64,000 nucleotides of DNA, from the NCBI GenBank assembly GCA_051954235.1, contig JBQCHY010000114.1, positions 1-64,000 on the forward strand, written 5' to 3'. Below are positions 45,925-53,929 of this stretch, piece by piece. Within the stretch, counting starts at the first letter, position 1. Each line of letters begins with the position of its first letter. The position numbers were made by a program, and so were the translations under genes. The stretch comes from 62-47 sp051954235 (GTDB taxonomy: Bacteria; Pseudomonadota; Alphaproteobacteria; Rhizobiales; Xanthobacteraceae). The notes under the pieces were generated by a model that searched no databases, was not told the DNA's origin, and worked only from the letters and a program-made list of their open reading frames with translations.

Positions 45925-47205
45925 ATGACCGACCGACGCGCCCTCCTCCGTTCCATCTTCGATGCTGCTGTCGCCGCCGCGCATCCGGACTCGATCCTGG
46001 CCCGACATCTGCCGCCGCCGCCGAAAGGGCGCGTGATCGTGCTCGCCGCCGGCAAGGGCGCCGCCGCAATGGCTGCGGCCGCCGAACGGCACTACCTCGA
46101 CGATATGCGTCTCGCGCCCGAGCGCCTCACCGGCATCGCCACCACCCGGCACGGCCACGGCGTTCCGACCCGCCGCGTCAGGGTGATCGAGGCCGGTCAT
46201 CCGGTGCCGGACGAAGCCGGCCTCAAGGCCGCCGACGAAACGCTGGCGCTGGCCGCGACCGCCACCGCCGACGACCTGCTGCTGGTGCTGATCTCCGGCG
46301 GAGGTTCCGCCAACTGGATCGCGCCGGCCGATGGCGTCACCTTCGCGCAAAAGCAGCAGGTCAACCGCGCGCTGTTGCGCTCCGGTGCGCCAATCGGCGA
46401 GGTCAACACCGTCCGAAAACATCTGTCGCGGATCAAGGGCGGTCGCCTCGCCGCCGCCGGCCGCAAGGCGCAGATCGTGACGCTGGCGATCTCCGACGTG
46501 CCGCATGACGACCCGGCGGCTATTGCCTCCGGCCCCACGGTACCGGACCCGACCACGCTCGCCGACGCGCGCGCCATCGTCGCGCGCTACGACCTCGCGC
46601 TCGACGACGCGGTGCGCCGCGCGCTCGACGATCCGCGCAACGAAAGCCGCAAGCCGGGCGATGATGCTTTCGCCCGCGCGCGGTTCGAATTGATCGCACG
46701 ACCGCGCAACTCGCTCGACGCCGCGGTGAAAGTCGCGACGGACGCGGGCTACGAGGTGATCGACCTCGGCGCCGATCTCGAGGGCGAGGCCCGCGACGTC
46801 GCGGCTTCACATGCGGCCATGGCGAAGAAAGCGCGCGCCGAGGGCAAGCGCATTGCCATCGTCTCCGGCGGCGAACTCACCGTCACCGTGCGCGGCAAGG
46901 GACGCGGCGGTCCCAATCAGGAATACGCGCTATCGCTGGCGCAGCAACTCGTCGGCATGGAAGGTATTTCAGCGATTGCCGCCGACACCGACGGCGCCGA
47001 CGGCGGCGCCGGCAGCGCCACCGATCCCGCCGGCGCGATGATCGATGCACGCACCTTTGCGGCGATGAAAGCGCGCGGACTTGATCCCGCTGCCTATCTC
47101 GGCAACAACGACGCCACGACCTTCTTCGAGGCCACCGGTGATCTGCTGATCACCGGCCCAACGCTCACCAACGTCAACGACGTGCGGGTGATCCTGGTCG
47201 ATTGA
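45925..47205 (+). CDS. Glycerate 2-kinase (MOFRL-type)
   Basis: A 426-aa kinase of the glycerate kinase type 2 / TtuD family that phosphorylates D-glycerate to 2-phosphoglycerate. The N-terminal domain has VIVLAAGKGAAAM and LVLISGGGSANW (glycine-rich loop), then INTVRKHLSRIKGG and LAISDVPHDDPAAIASGPT. The C-terminal MOFRL domain reads SGGELTVTVRGKGRGGPNQEYALSLA and ATDTDGADG-type. The start is the ATG at 45925. It is probably a single transcription unit, with a type A repeat downstream facing the convergent regulator. Confidence 0.9.
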   Translation: MTDRRALLRSIFDAAVAAAHPDSILARHLPPPPKGRVIVLAAGKGAAAMAAAAERHYLDDMRLAPERLTGIATTRHGHGVPTRRVRVIEAGHPVPDEAGLKAADETLALAATATADDLLLVLISGGGSANWIAPADGVTFAQKQQVNRALLRSGAPIGEVNTVRKHLSRIKGGRLAAAGRKAQIVTLAISDVPHDDPAAIASGPTVPDPTTLADARAIVARYDLALDDAVRRALDDPRNESRKPGDDAFARARFELIARPRNSLDAAVKVATDAGYEVIDLGADLEGEARDVAASHAAMAKKARAEGKRIAIVSGGELTVTVRGKGRGGPNQEYALSLAQQLVGMEGISAIAADTDGADGGAGSATDPAGAMIDARTFAAMKARGLDPAAYLGNNDATTFFEATGDLLITGPTLTNVNDVRVILVD

Positions 47206-47240
47206 TCGCGAAAGACGGATGATTTACGGCGAGATGATGA

Positions 47241-47343
47241 ATCTCGAATCGTCATTGCGAGCGAAGCGAAGCAATCCAGAAAGCCAAGCAGTAAGGACTG
47301 GATTGCTTCGTCGCTGACGCTCCTCGCAATGACGATTCGAGAT
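47241..47343. repeat. Extended type A palindromic repeat
   Basis: The usual type A arms (47250-47334) are extended outward by ATCTCGAATCG at the left and CGATTCGAGAT at the right, so the whole 103-bp palindrome could fold as a long stem. It lies between the convergent kinase and MarR genes and may act as a bidirectional terminator. Confidence 0.85.
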
Positions 47344-47349
47344 GTTGCG

Positions 47350-47865
47350 CTAGAAATCCCGCGCGATCGTCGCCAGCATCTCCAGCAGCGCGGCTCGGTT
47401 GGCGGGGCCGAGCACTTCGTTGAGCCGCGCCTCGTGCTTGGTCTCCACCAGTTTCTTGGCGCGCGCCAGAATGGTCCGGCCCTTGTCGGTCAGCGTCAGG
47501 ATATGCGAGCGGCGGTCGTTCGCAGAGCGGACGCGGACGCATAATTCGCGGCTCTCGAGGCTGTCGAGCATCGCGACAAAGTTTGGCCGCAGGATTCCCA
47601 GCGTGTTGGCGATCTCGGTCTGGTTGCGGCCGGGGTTGCGGTCGATCAAGAGCAGCACGGAGAATTGCGCCGGCGTCAGGTTCAGCGACGCGACGCAGCG
47701 GATGAAGTCTTCGAACACCCGAAGCTGCGCCCGCTTGAGCGAATAGCCGAGCAGCTCGGACAGTTCGCCCATCTTGATCTGGCCGGCTTCCTCGTGGCCG
47801 TCGACGACCTCGCGGACCTTGCCCGGCTTCGAAGCACTCAGTTCAGCCGTTCTTGACGCGGTCAT
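47350..47865 (-). CDS. couR: MarR-family regulator, CouR-like
   Basis: A 171-aa winged-helix repressor. The HTH core is NLTPAQFSVLLLIDRNPGRNQTEIANTLGILRPNFVAMLDSLE, and the wing is RVRSANDRRSHILTLTDKG, with the MarR DRR motif. It is divergent from the transporter genes of the cou set and matches the position of couR in R. palustris, where the effector is reported to be p-coumaroyl-CoA. The start is the ATG at 47865; a TTG at 47892 would extend it. AT-rich palindromes lie immediately upstream (47917-47949). Confidence 0.82.
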   Translation of the reverse strand: MTASRTAELSASKPGKVREVVDGHEEAGQIKMGELSELLGYSLKRAQLRVFEDFIRCVASLNLTPAQFSVLLLIDRNPGRNQTEIANTLGILRPNFVAMLDSLESRELCVRVRSANDRRSHILTLTDKGRTILARAKKLVETKHEARLNEVLGPANRAALLEMLATIARDF

Positions 47866-47916
47866 GGCTTGCTCCGACGGCGCCTTGAACAACCCGACAG
47901 GATTCGGCGCACTTGA

Positions 47917-47949
47917 GATTATATTCGATAATCGTTATTGATCATATCA
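47917..47949. promoter_or_regulatory. Candidate CouR operator, couR/transporter intergenic
   Basis: GATTATA-TTC-GATAATC (47917-47933) is an inverted repeat with one mismatch, followed by TTGAT-CAT-ATCAA (47937-47949), a perfect inverted repeat with the same three-base spacing. Both lie between the MarR gene and the permease gene. A related palindrome is at 60873. Confidence 0.55.
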
Positions 47950-48036
47950 AATAGTCGCGGCAGATTTCAACTGCCGCTGCCGCTTGCCGGTGGACCGAAT
48001 CCACGGCAAATGCGGTGCTGGAGGGGGAGCCCGGCC

Positions 48037-49077
48037 TTGAACACGACGATCCTGCTGTTCCTGCTTCAGGACGGCATTACCAATGGCGCCGTCTATGCCC
48101 TGCTCGGGCTGGCGATGGTGCTGGTCTTCGCGGTCACCCGCGTCATCCTGATCCCGCAAGGCGAATTTGTGGCGTATGGCGCCCTGACCTACGCCACGCT
48201 GGCCACCGGCCAGACGCCAGGCACGGCGATGCTCGCGGTGGTGATGGGACTGGTCGCCTTCGCTTTCGACCTGTTCGCCGCGCGCAAGGCGTTCCGTCTC
48301 AAGACGATCCTGCGCGCGTTCGCGGTCGATATCGTGTTCCCTGTCGTCGTGCTCGCCCTGACGTGGGGATTGGCCGGACGTTACAACGCCATTCCGGTCA
48401 ACATCGCGCTATCGCTGCTGATCGTCGCCGCCATCGGCCTGTTTCTCTACCGCATCGCATTCCAGCCGATCGCCCATACGTCCGTGCTGGTGCTGCTGAT
48501 CGCCTCCGTCGGCGCGCATCTCGCACTTGAAGGGTTTGGCCTGATCTTCTTCGGCGCCGAAGGCTTGCGCGGTCCCGCCATCTCAAATGCGATGATCACC
48601 ATCGGCCAGTTGCAGATCACCGGCCAGAGCCTCGCGGTCTACGGCATCACCATCGCGCTGATCGTGGCGCTGTGGCTGTTCTTCGATTTCACGCTGTACG
48701 GCAAGGCGCTGCGGGCCACCGCCGTGAACCGGCTCGGCGCGCGGCTGGTCGGCATCCGCACCTCGCTGTCGGGACAGATGGCGTTCCTGCTCGCCTCGGT
48801 GATCGGCGCGATTTCCGGCATCCTGATCGTCCCGATCACGACGCTCTATTACGACACCGGCTTCATCGTCGGCCTGAAAGGCTTTGTCGCCGCGATCATC
48901 GGCGGGCTGATCAGCTATCCGATCACCGCCGCGGCCGCGATCGTGGTCGGCCTCGTCGAAGCGTTCTCGTCGTTCTACGCCAGCAATTACAAGGAAGTCA
49001 TCGTCTTCACGCTGATCATTCCGGTCCTCGTCCTGCGCTCGCTCGCCGCGCCCGAGGTCGAGGAAGAGAAGGAGTGA
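48037..49077 (+). CDS. LivH-type permease of the phenylpropenoid ABC transporter
   Basis: A 346-aa HAAT-class permease. DGITNGAVYALLGLAMVLVFAVTRVILIPQGEFVAYGALTY is the N-terminal family block, and RLGARLVGIRTSLSGQMAF is the ATPase contact. I start it at the TTG at 48037 because GGAGGGGGAG lies eight bases upstream, while the in-frame ATG is in a region without family similarity. It is the first gene of the operon H, M-G fusion, F, divergent from the MarR gene. It corresponds to part of couSTU in R. palustris. Confidence 0.85.
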   Translation: MNTTILLFLLQDGITNGAVYALLGLAMVLVFAVTRVILIPQGEFVAYGALTYATLATGQTPGTAMLAVVMGLVAFAFDLFAARKAFRLKTILRAFAVDIVFPVVVLALTWGLAGRYNAIPVNIALSLLIVAAIGLFLYRIAFQPIAHTSVLVLLIASVGAHLALEGFGLIFFGAEGLRGPAISNAMITIGQLQITGQSLAVYGITIALIVALWLFFDFTLYGKALRATAVNRLGARLVGIRTSLSGQMAFLLASVIGAISGILIVPITTLYYDTGFIVGLKGFVAAIIGGLISYPITAAAAIVVGLVEAFSSFYASNYKEVIVFTLIIPVLVLRSLAAPEVEEEKE

Positions 49078-49082
49078 CGACC

Positions 49083-50849
49083 ATGACGCAACGTTGGCCG
49101 ATCATTCTTTTCGCACTGGTGATGGCGGCGCTGCCGTTGATCCCCGAAATTCCGCCGTTCTGGCTCGTCCTGCTGAACAACATCGGCCTCGCCGCGCTGG
49201 TGGCGATGGGCCTGGTGCTGCTCACCGGCGTCGGCGGCCTCACCTCATTCGGGCAGGCCGCGTTCTGCGGCTTCGGCGCTTACACCACCGCCGTGCTCTC
49301 CACCGCCTACGGTGTGTCGCCGTGGCTGACGCTGCCGCTAGCGCTGATCGTCAGCGGCCTAGCCGCGGTGGTGCTCGGTCTCATCACCGTTCGCCTCTCC
49401 GGTCATTACCTGCCGCTCGGCACCTTGGCCTGGAGTCTCGGGCTCTACTACCTGTTCGGCAAACTCGAATTCGTCGGCCGCAACGACGGCATCTCGGCGA
49501 TCCCGCCGCTGGAAATCGGGTCGTGGCGGATGCTCGATCCCGGTTCGATCTATTACGTGATCTGGATCGCCGTGATCCTGTCGGCGGTGCTCACCACCAA
49601 CCTGCTGGATTCGCGCACCGGGCGCGGCATTCGCGCGCTGCGCCGCGGCCATATCGCGGCCGAAGCCTTCGGCGTCAACACCGTGCGCGCGAAGCTGCTG
49701 GTCTTCATCTATGCCGCCGTGCTCGCCGGTCTGTCCGGCTGGCTCTATGCGCATTTCCTGCGCGCGGTGACGCCGACGCCGTTCGGCGTCCACGCCTCGA
49801 TCGAATATCTGTTCATCGCCGTGGTCGGCGGTGCAGGCTATATCTGGGGCGGCGTGCTCGGCGCGGTGATCGTCATCGTGCTCAAGGAAATCCTGCAAAG
49901 CTATCTGCCGTTGATCTTCGGCGGACAAGGACAACTCGAACTGATCGTGTTCGGGCTGGTGCTGGTGGCGCTGGTGCACCTCGCGCCCGGCGGCGTCTGG
50001 CCGTGGCTCGCCGGGCTGTTGCCGTTCAAGCGCCGCCCACCCCGCATCGACACCTCGCTGCACCTCGCCGCGCGCCCCGCAGCCGAACTACCGCCGGTGC
50101 TGCTGCAACTCGACGGCGCGCGCAAACAGTTCGGCGGTGTCGTCGCCGTCAACGATGTCAGTTTCTCCGTGAAACCGAAGGAAATCGTCGCGCTGATCGG
50201 GCCGAACGGCGCCGGCAAAAGCACCACCTTCAACCTGATCACCCGCGTGCTCGACTCCAGCGCGGGCCGCATCACGGTCTGCGGCACCGATATCGCGGGC
50301 TCGACGCCGCAGCAGATCGCCCGACTCGGCGTCGCCCGCACCTTCCAGCATGTCAAGCTGATCCCGGACATGACGGTGCTGGAAAACGTCGCGCTCGGCG
50401 CGCATCTGCGTGGCCGCTCCGGCACTTTCGCCAGCATGTTGCGGCTCGATCGCGTCGACGAAGCCAGACTGCTGGCGGAAGCCGCGCGGCAGATCGAACG
50501 CGTCGGCCTCAAGGACCAGATCGATCAACTGGCAGGTAGTCTTTCCCTTGGCCAGCAGCGCATCGTCGAGATCGCCCGCGCGCTGTGCGTCGATCCGGTG
50601 CTGCTGCTGCTCGACGAACCGGCCGCGGGCCTGCGTCACATGGAGAAGCAACAACTTGCCGCGCTGCTGCGGCAACTGCGCGACGGCGGCATGTCGATCC
50701 TGCTGGTGGAGCACGATATGGGATTTGTTATGGACCTCGCCGACCGCATCGTCGTGCTCGACTTCGGCACCAAGATCGCGGAAGGCAGGCCGGACGCGAT
50801 CAAGACCAACCCCGACGTGATCCGCGCCTACCTCGGAGCCGCCGCATGA
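49083..50849 (+). CDS. Fused LivM permease-LivG ATPase
   Basis: A 588-aa protein with a permease and an ATPase in one chain. Residues 1-310 are the LivM type (GVGGLTSFGQAAFCGFGAYTTAVL, RGIRALRRGHIAAEAFGVNTVRAK). Residues about 340-588 are an ATPase with Walker A GPNGAGKSTT, the signature LSLGQQRIVEIARAL, Walker B LLLLDEPAAGLRH and VEHDMGFVMD. There is no stop codon between the domains, and the Pro/Arg-rich linker (FKRRPPRIDTSLHLAARPAAELPP) is about 40 residues. The ATG at 49083 is used. The ATPase domain ends with a four-base overlap with the next gene. Confidence 0.92.
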   Translation: MTQRWPIILFALVMAALPLIPEIPPFWLVLLNNIGLAALVAMGLVLLTGVGGLTSFGQAAFCGFGAYTTAVLSTAYGVSPWLTLPLALIVSGLAAVVLGLITVRLSGHYLPLGTLAWSLGLYYLFGKLEFVGRNDGISAIPPLEIGSWRMLDPGSIYYVIWIAVILSAVLTTNLLDSRTGRGIRALRRGHIAAEAFGVNTVRAKLLVFIYAAVLAGLSGWLYAHFLRAVTPTPFGVHASIEYLFIAVVGGAGYIWGGVLGAVIVIVLKEILQSYLPLIFGGQGQLELIVFGLVLVALVHLAPGGVWPWLAGLLPFKRRPPRIDTSLHLAARPAAELPPVLLQLDGARKQFGGVVAVNDVSFSVKPKEIVALIGPNGAGKSTTFNLITRVLDSSAGRITVCGTDIAGSTPQQIARLGVARTFQHVKLIPDMTVLENVALGAHLRGRSGTFASMLRLDRVDEARLLAEAARQIERVGLKDQIDQLAGSLSLGQQRIVEIARALCVDPVLLLLDEPAAGLRHMEKQQLAALLRQLRDGGMSILLVEHDMGFVMDLADRIVVLDFGTKIAEGRPDAIKTNPDVIRAYLGAAA

Positions 50850-51580
50850 CCGCATCCCTGCTTTCGGTCTCCGACGCGTCGATTTCCTACGGCAAGGTCG
50901 AGGCGGTGCGCTCGGTATCGCTCGAGGTCGGCCGCGACGAGATCGTCACCATCGTCGGCGCCAACGGCGCGGGCAAGACCACGCTGCTCAACGCCATCAT
51001 GGGTATCCTGCCGCAGAACGGCCGCATCCGATTCGACGGCATCGACATCGCCGGGATCGAAATCGAGGATCGCGTCGCCGCCGGACTGTCGCTGGTGCCG
51101 GAGCATCGCGAGTTGTTCGGCACCATGAGCGTCGAGGACAACCTGCAACTCGGCTCGTTTCGCAACGCCAAAGCCGCCGCGCAATCCTTCGAGCGCGTCT
51201 ACGCGCTGTTTCCGCGCCTGAAGGAACGGCGACAGCAACTTGCCGGCACGCTGTCCGGCGGCGAGCAGCAGATGCTGGCGATGGGCCGCGCGCTGATGGG
51301 CGAGCCGCGCCTCCTGATGCTGGACGAACCGAGCCTCGGCCTCGCGCCGCTGATCGTGGCCGACATCTTCAAGACGGTGCGTGAGTTGCGCGCCGCCGGC
51401 GTCTCGGTGCTGCTGGTCGAGCAGAACGCGAAGGCCGCGTTGCAAATCGCCGACCGCGCTTACGTCATGGAATTGGGCAGCTTCATCCTCGACGGTGAGG
51501 CCGACACCGTCGCCGCCGACCCGCGCGTCATCGCCAGCTATCTCGGTTTCCAGAACGACGCGGCGGCAGCGGCGCGCTAG
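50846..51580 (+). CDS. LivF-type ATPase of the phenylpropenoid ABC transporter
   Basis: A 244-aa ATP-binding subunit. Walker A GANGAGKTTL, LSGGEQQMLAMGRAL, LMLDEPSLGLAPL and VEQNAKAALQIAD are all present. The ATG at 50846 overlaps the fusion gene stop (ATGA). The transporter lacks a binding protein in this operon; the convergent gene at 51808 encodes one. Confidence 0.92.
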   Translation: MTASLLSVSDASISYGKVEAVRSVSLEVGRDEIVTIVGANGAGKTTLLNAIMGILPQNGRIRFDGIDIAGIEIEDRVAAGLSLVPEHRELFGTMSVEDNLQLGSFRNAKAAAQSFERVYALFPRLKERRQQLAGTLSGGEQQMLAMGRALMGEPRLLMLDEPSLGLAPLIVADIFKTVRELRAAGVSVLLVEQNAKAALQIADRAYVMELGSFILDGEADTVAADPRVIASYLGFQNDAAAAAR

Positions 51581-51598
51581 ATTATCAACGCCTGACGT

Positions 51599-51690
51599 TG
51601 TCATGGCCGGATTTATTCCGGCCATCCACGTCTTGCTTGCCGCTATCGTCGAAAGACGTGGATGCCCGGCACAAGGCCGGGCATGACGGA
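51599..51690. repeat. Type B intergenic palindromic repeat
   Basis: TGTCATGGCCGG and CCGGGCATGACGGA arms with CCACGTCTT / AAGACGTGG. It lies between the convergent ABC ATPase and binding-protein genes. Confidence 0.85.
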
Positions 51691-51750
51691 TCGGGATATT
51701 TCCGTCAAACATGAGACGCCATAAAATAGGCGTCATCCTGCAAACCACAC

Positions 51751-51778
51751 AAAAATGGCCGAGACAGGCCCGGCCATT
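51751..51778 (-). terminator. Rho-independent terminator of couP operon
   Basis: Read on the minus strand, AATGGCCG and CGGCCATT form the stem, followed by a T5 run. It lies 30 bases after the stop of the binding-protein gene. Confidence 0.8.
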
Positions 51779-51807
51779 CTCATCTTGTTGCAACGTCGCA
51801 GGTGAGC

Positions 51808-52962
51808 TTACTTCACCTGAACGTATTTGCCGTCCTTCACAGTCAGCAAAATCCGCGAGCGGTCGTCGAGACCGAAGCGATCCTTTTCGGTGAAATTGTA
51901 GACGCCCTGGCTCGCGGCAATATCACGCTCGGTCAAAAGCGCCTTGCGGATGGCATCGCGGAATTCCGGCGTGCCGGGCTTGGCCGACTTCAGCGCCACC
52001 GGCACCACGCGCTCCAGCACCTTGAAGGCGTCGAACGAGTGACCGGCGAACTGGCTGCGGCTGTTGGCGCCATACTTGGCTTCATAAGCCTTGTTGAGTT
52101 CGAGACCCGGCTTCTTGGTCAGCGCGCTGTCGGCCTGACCTTCCGGATCCATCACCGGACCCGACGCCATCAGCACACCCTCGGCGGCTTTGCCGGCGAT
52201 GCGGACGAAGTCCATGCTGGCGGCGCCGTGGGTCTGATAAATCAGTCCCTTGTAGCCACGATCGCGCAGCGTCGATTGCGGCAGCGCCGCCGCGGTGCCC
52301 GACGCACCGATCAGGATCGCATCGGGATTCGCGGCGATCAGCTTCAACGCCTGGCCGGTCACCGACGTATCCGGACGCGCGAAGCGTTCCTCGTCGACGA
52401 TCTTGATGCCCATCGGCACCGCCTGATTCTTGAGATCGTTGAACCACAGGTCGCCGTAGGAATCCGAGTAGCCGATATAGCCGACGGTCTTCACATTGTT
52501 CTTCTTCATGTGCTCGTAGAGCACCTTGCCCATGATCGGAATCGGCTGCGGCATCGACACCGACCACTTGGCGCGCTCCGGCGTGATCGGGAACGGCGCC
52601 AGGCCGAAATGCGGAACGGCCGCTTCGTTGGCGACCGTCGACATCGCGATACTGGGTGGCGTGGTCGACGAACCCATGATGACGTCGGCCTTGGATTCGG
52701 TCACGAAGCGGCGGGCGTTGTTGGTCGCGGCGGTCGGATCGCCACCGTCGTCGAGCACGATGACCTTGAGCGGCACGCCGCCGATTTCCTTCGGCACGAA
52801 CTCCAGCGCGTTACGCTCCGGAATGCCGAGCGCGGCCGCCGGCCCCGTGGTGGTGACCGAAATGCCGACGACGATTTCATTGCTTTGCGCCGACGCCGGA
52901 GCGACCAGCCCCGGCAACGCCATCGCCGCTACGGCGGCCATGGACAGCGTGAGTTTCTTCAT
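51808..52962 (-). CDS. couP: ABC substrate-binding protein, CouP-like
   Basis: A 384-aa periplasmic binding protein of the HAAT class with a signal peptide (PGLVAPASAQ|SNEIVVG). GISVTTTGPAAALGIPERNALEF and GDPTAATNNARRFVTESKADVIMGSSTTPPSIAM are ligand-site blocks. In R. palustris the equivalent CouP binds phenylpropenoic acids such as p-coumarate, ferulate and caffeate with high affinity (recalled). It is the last gene of the minus-strand couA-couB-SDR set and convergent to its permease and ATPase genes. Confidence 0.85.
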   Translation of the reverse strand: MKKLTLSMAAVAAMALPGLVAPASAQSNEIVVGISVTTTGPAAALGIPERNALEFVPKEIGGVPLKVIVLDDGGDPTAATNNARRFVTESKADVIMGSSTTPPSIAMSTVANEAAVPHFGLAPFPITPERAKWSVSMPQPIPIMGKVLYEHMKKNNVKTVGYIGYSDSYGDLWFNDLKNQAVPMGIKIVDEERFARPDTSVTGQALKLIAANPDAILIGASGTAAALPQSTLRDRGYKGLIYQTHGAASMDFVRIAGKAAEGVLMASGPVMDPEGQADSALTKKPGLELNKAYEAKYGANSRSQFAGHSFDAFKVLERVVPVALKSAKPGTPEFRDAIRKALLTERDIAASQGVYNFTEKDRFGLDDRSRILLTVKDGKYVQVK

Positions 52963-53122
52963 TCGTTCCTCCCTGAAGATGCTTTGAAAGTCAGTTTAGT
53001 GGAGTGTTTTCTTACTTCAGCCCCTTCTTTAGGCGGTGCTGTTGTCGAAGTCATCCCCGCGCGTGCCGCGCGACGATATCGCGCGGCTTAGCGTTAACTG
53101 CGGGGTTTTGCGGAAGCGCCGA

Positions 53123-53884
53123 TCACTTCGGCGCCATGCGCAGCGAGGCGTCGAGTCGCACCACCTCACCGTTGAGATACGGGTTGTCGATCATGTGCAT
53201 CGCCAGCGAGGCATATTCGTCGGGCGAGCCAAGCCGGTGCGGGAACGGAATCGCGACCGCGAGGCTGTCCTGCGCTTCCTGCGGCAATGAGCCGAGCAGC
53301 GGCGTCAGGAATAGGCCGGGCGCGATGGTCAGCACGCGAATGCCGAACTGTGCCAGTTCGCGCGCGATCGGCAAGGTCATGCCGACGATGCCACCCTTCG
53401 AAGCCGAGTACGCCGCCTGCCCGATCTGGCCGTCATAGGCCGCGACCGACGCGGTATTGATCACCACGCCACGCTCGCCGCCGTCGAGCGGCGCGAGCTT
53501 CGACATCTCCGACGTCGCGAGCCGCAGCATGTTGAATGAGCCGATCAGGTTGATGCGGATGACGCGGTCGAAATCCGCCAGACCATGCGGCCCCTCGCGA
53601 CCGACGACGCGCTTGGCGACGCCGATGCCGGCGCAGTTCACCAGCACGCGGGCCGGACCATGCGCCTTGGCAGCGGCGACGATGGCCGCTTCGCCCGACG
53701 CCGCATCGGCCACGTCGCAATGCACGGCGATGCCGCCGATTTCCCTAGCGAGTTCTTCCGCGAGCTTGGTGTTGAGGTCGGCGACAGCGACCTTGGCGCC
53801 CTGCGCCGCCAGCTTCCGCGCGGTGGCCGCGCCCAGTCCCGATGCGCCGCCGGTGACGATGGCGGCCTGCCCTTGCAACTTCAT
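53123..53884 (-). CDS. SDR-family dehydrogenase, HSD10-like
   Basis: A 253-aa short-chain dehydrogenase. VVTGGASGLGAATARKLAAQGAKV-type cofactor fold, DVAD, NCAGI, catalytic Ser in NTASVAAYDGQIGQAAYSASK with Tyr and Lys, and the C-terminal MIDNPYLNGEVVRLDASLRMAPK are characteristic of the 3-hydroxyacyl-CoA dehydrogenase type-2 group. It probably oxidises a beta-hydroxyacyl-CoA with NAD+. Placed between the aryl-CoA ligase and CouP, it suggests that the side chain of the phenylpropenoid can be shortened by beta-oxidation. Confidence 0.87.
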   Translation of the reverse strand: MKLQGQAAIVTGGASGLGAATARKLAAQGAKVAVADLNTKLAEELAREIGGIAVHCDVADAASGEAAIVAAAKAHGPARVLVNCAGIGVAKRVVGREGPHGLADFDRVIRINLIGSFNMLRLATSEMSKLAPLDGGERGVVINTASVAAYDGQIGQAAYSASKGGIVGMTLPIARELAQFGIRVLTIAPGLFLTPLLGSLPQEAQDSLAVAIPFPHRLGSPDEYASLAMHMIDNPYLNGEVVRLDASLRMAPK

Positions 53885-53929
53885 GACGTCCTCCTGTGAA
53901 TCCCGATAGTACGAATGTTGGCGTTGCGC

